Positions 62,317 through 64,000 of a DNA stretch of 64,000 bases are shown one piece after another. How positions within the stretch are numbered: position 1 is the first letter of the stretch; each line of letters opens with the position of its first letter. Both the position numbers and the translations under genes were made by a program. Source of the DNA: Nocardia aurea (GTDB lineage: Bacteria > Actinomycetota > Actinomycetes > Mycobacteriales > Mycobacteriaceae); the NCBI RefSeq assembly GCF_003123685.1, contig NZ_QCYJ01000115.1, forward strand, positions 1-64,000, written 5' to 3'. The notes under the pieces are model-generated. The model worked only from the letters and a program-made list of their open reading frames with translations, made no database searches and was not told where the DNA came from.

Positions 62317-62366
62317 GGGCGCCAACCAAAGAACGAGACTTCACCCGGCGAAAAGGGGATCAGGAC

Positions 62367-63410
62367 ATGGCACCACAGGCGTACGACCGCGACAAGGCGC
62401 TCGAACTGGCGCTGGCCCAGGTCGAGAAGAGTTTCGGCAAGGGCGCGGTCATGCGGCTGGGCGAGGAAGCCCACCAGCCGATCTCGGTGATCCCGACCGG
62501 TTCCATCGCCCTCGACGTCGCCCTCGGCATCGGCGGCCTGCCCCGTGGCCGCATCGTCGAGATCTACGGTCCGGAATCCTCGGGTAAGACCACCGTCGCC
62601 CTGCACGCCGTCGCCAACGCCCAGGCCGCGGGCGGTGTCGCCGCCTTCATCGATGCCGAGCACGCGCTCGATCCCGACTACGCGCGCAAACTCGGTGTCG
62701 ATACCGACGCGCTGCTCGTCTCCCAGCCCGACACCGGTGAGCAGGCCCTCGAGATCGCGGACATGCTGATCCGTTCCGGCGCCATCGACATCATCGTCAT
62801 CGACTCCGTCGCCGCCTTGGTGCCGCGCGCCGAGATCGAGGGCGAGATGGGTGACAGTCACGTCGGCCTGCAAGCCCGCCTGATGAGCCAGGCACTGCGC
62901 AAGATGACCAGCGCGATCAACAATTCCGGTACCACCGCCATCTTCATCAACCAGTTGCGCGAGAAGATCGGCGTCATGTTCGGTTCGCCCGAGACCACGA
63001 CCGGTGGTAAGGCGCTGAAGTTCTACGCCTCGGTGCGTCTGGACGTGCGCCGCATCGAAACCCTCAAGGACGGCACCGACGCGGTCGGCAACCGCACCCG
63101 CGTCAAGGTCGTGAAGAACAAGGTGTCGCCGCCGTTCAAGCAGGCCGAATTCGACATCCTCTACGGCCACGGCATCTCCAAGGAGGGCTCGCTCATCGAT
63201 ATGGGCGTCGAGCACGGCTTCATCCGCAAGTCCGGCTCCTGGTACACCTACGAGGGCGACCAGCTGGGCCAGGGCAAGGAGAACGCCCGCAAATTCCTGC
63301 TCGAGAACATCGATATCCGCGACGAGGTCGAGAAGAAGATCAAGGAGAAGCTGGGTATCGGCGCGGTGGTGACGGCGGAGGCCGGTGCCGAGGTCCCCGC
63401 GGAATTCTGA
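62367..63410 (+). CDS. recA: Recombinase RecA
   Basis: 347 aa, no intein (the M. tuberculosis gene has one). Walker A GPESSGKT at 68-75, [18 protein letters not shown], Walker [21 protein letters not shown], loop 1 [16 protein letters not shown], loop 2 region [20 protein letters not shown] then [17 protein letters not shown]. It forms filaments on ssDNA for recombination and triggers LexA cleavage. GGGGATCAGGA precedes ATG 62367. Dual damage-inducible control is seen upstream. recX begins 13 bases after the stop. Confidence 0.98.
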   Translation: MAPQAYDRDKALELALAQVEKSFGKGAVMRLGEEAHQPISVIPTGSIALDVALGIGGLPRGRIVEIYGPESSGKTTVALHAVANAQAAGGVAAFIDAEHALDPDYARKLGVDTDALLVSQPDTGEQALEIADMLIRSGAIDIIVIDSVAALVPRAEIEGEMGDSHVGLQARLMSQALRKMTSAINNSGTTAIFINQLREKIGVMFGSPETTTGGKALKFYASVRLDVRRIETLKDGTDAVGNRTRVKVVKNKVSPPFKQAEFDILYGHGISKEGSLIDMGVEHGFIRKSGSWYTYEGDQLGQGKENARKFLLENIDIRDEVEKKIKEKLGIGAVVTAEAGAEVPAEF

Positions 63411-63423
63411 TCCAGGACCGACC

Positions 63424-64000
63424 ATGAGCACAGCGTCCTCGGAGACCGGTCCGGGTGCGGGGCGGTCGAACGGACCCGGCTCACACTCGGCGGCGACCGA
63501 TCCCGTTTCGGAGATGCGCAGGCGTCTGGCCGAACTCGGTGTCGCCGAGGAGACGATCCCTTCCCGTACGCACGGGTGGGAACACCGACCAGTCCGGTCG
63601 GCCGAAGGTGGTTCGGGCGATCAGGACTTCGCGGGCGCCCGGTCGAGCGAACCCGATCCGCAGCGGGGACGCTCGACCGGGGCCACCGCTCGCGCTGGTC
63701 GCGCACGGGGGCGCCGAGCGCGATTCACGACAGATGACTCCCGGACGGCCGCCGAGGGAGGATCCGGCGGCCGACGGGGGGATCCGGTGGCGGCCGGATC
63801 CGCGCGTGGTGCCGAACGCACCCCGCAGGGCGGGACGGTCGAGCAGGCGAAGGACGCGTGTCTTCGCCTGCTCGCTGTCCGCGCCCGCAGCCGCGCCGAA
63901 CTCGCACGCCGTCTGGCGGAGAAGGGCTACGCCGAAGAGATCGCCGAGACGGCACTGGCACGTCTCACCGAGGTGGGGCTGATCGACGACGCGGCCTTCG
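63424..64000 (+). CDS. recX: Regulatory protein RecX (partial, cut by window end)
   Basis: 192 codons are visible. Only the last 55 (VEQAKDACLRLLAVRARSRA then ELARRLAEKGYAEEIAETAL and ARLTEVGLIDDAAF) are the first RecX three-helix repeat. The preceding 137 residues are a low-complexity Gly/Arg/Ser/Thr extension with a small helical island MRRRLAELGVAEETIPSRTH at 31-50. Known RecX proteins (about 150-175 aa) have only about 20 residues there. ATG 63424 has no strong ribosome site, so translation may depend on recA or begin further in. RecX dampens RecA filament growth. Confidence 0.85.
   Translation, partial: MSTASSETGPGAGRSNGPGSHSAATDPVSEMRRRLAELGVAEETIPSRTHGWEHRPVRSAEGGSGDQDFAGARSSEPDPQRGRSTGATARAGRARGRRARFTTDDSRTAAEGGSGGRRGDPVAAGSARGAERTPQGGTVEQAKDACLRLLAVRARSRAELARRLAEKGYAEEIAETALARLTEVGLIDDAAF

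Noticed and set aside
62367-63410. Intein in recA
   Set aside because: The reading frame is 347 aa and collinear with ordinary RecA; no intein insert is present.

Overview
The window is chromosomal DNA from a high-GC actinobacterium of the Mycobacteriales, most probably a Nocardia or close relative. Evidence: very GC-rich coding sequence with strong third-position GC bias, and blocks of gene order that match the Mycobacterium tuberculosis Rv2736-Rv2844 interval as I remember it. These blocks are Rv2844/Rv2843-rimP-nusA-ylxR-infB-rbfA-nrnA-dinF; pptH-pptT-truB; sirR/ribF-rpsO-pnp-pepR; dapB-Rv2772c-Rv2771c; dapA-rnj; ftsK/argA/pgsA-clgR-pspA-pspM; and Rv2739c-Rv2738c-recA-recX. The recA here has no intein. 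The genus is inferred from gene content, not from a database match.

Layout. 1-2 kb: the tail of an IS5-type transposase at the left edge, then an acyl-CoA dehydrogenase with two operator-like palindromes. 2-12.5 kb: a DUF4439/Tat-lipoprotein pair divergent from the translation and transcription operon rimP-nusA-ylxR-infB-(DUF503)-rbfA-nrnA-MATE. 12.6-14.3 kb: a YcgR/YcgQ-type membrane pair behind a possible Zur box. 14.4-19 kb: a GrpE-like gene divergent from an apparently lidless Hsp70 and a large partner protein with J-like and FN3-like segments, the best candidate here for an under-described system. 19-24.6 kb: pptH-pptT-truB, an EF-hand protein, a DtxR-type regulator, ribF and rpsO. 24.6-30.5 kb: a structured pnp leader, pnp, an M16 protease and a TPR membrane protein. 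30.5-36 kb: accessory genes (ArsR/MFS pair, SnoaL-like, pentapeptide-repeat, VOC, alcohol dehydrogenase). 36-46 kb: dapB, two small conserved genes, a two-component system with a degenerate kinase-like partner, an AlkX-type glycosylase, an RHH regulator, dapA and RNase J. 46-54.5 kb: secreted proteins, ftsK, a cluster of tRNA and tRNA-like sequences, terC, argA, pgsA and cinA. 54.6-58.4 kb: the clgR-pspA-pspM envelope-stress operon and a small membrane protein. 58.6-64 kb: a PIG-L deacetylase, a glycosyltransferase, DUF3046, a TPR-APH(3')-like fusion, recA and recX (cut by the window end).

How it works together. Most genes are housekeeping: ribosome assembly and RNA turnover (rimP, infB, rbfA, truB, rpsO, pnp, rnj, nrnA), cofactors and carrier-protein activation (ribF, pptT/pptH), lysine and peptidoglycan precursors (dapA, dapB), envelope stress (clgR, pspA, pspM) and DNA repair (recA, recX, an AlkX-type glycosylase). 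A recurring regulatory feature is a TANNNT -10 element 6-8 nt before the start codon. It occurs at 12 genes and implies widespread leaderless mRNAs. recA carries both a LexA box and a PafBC-type promoter.
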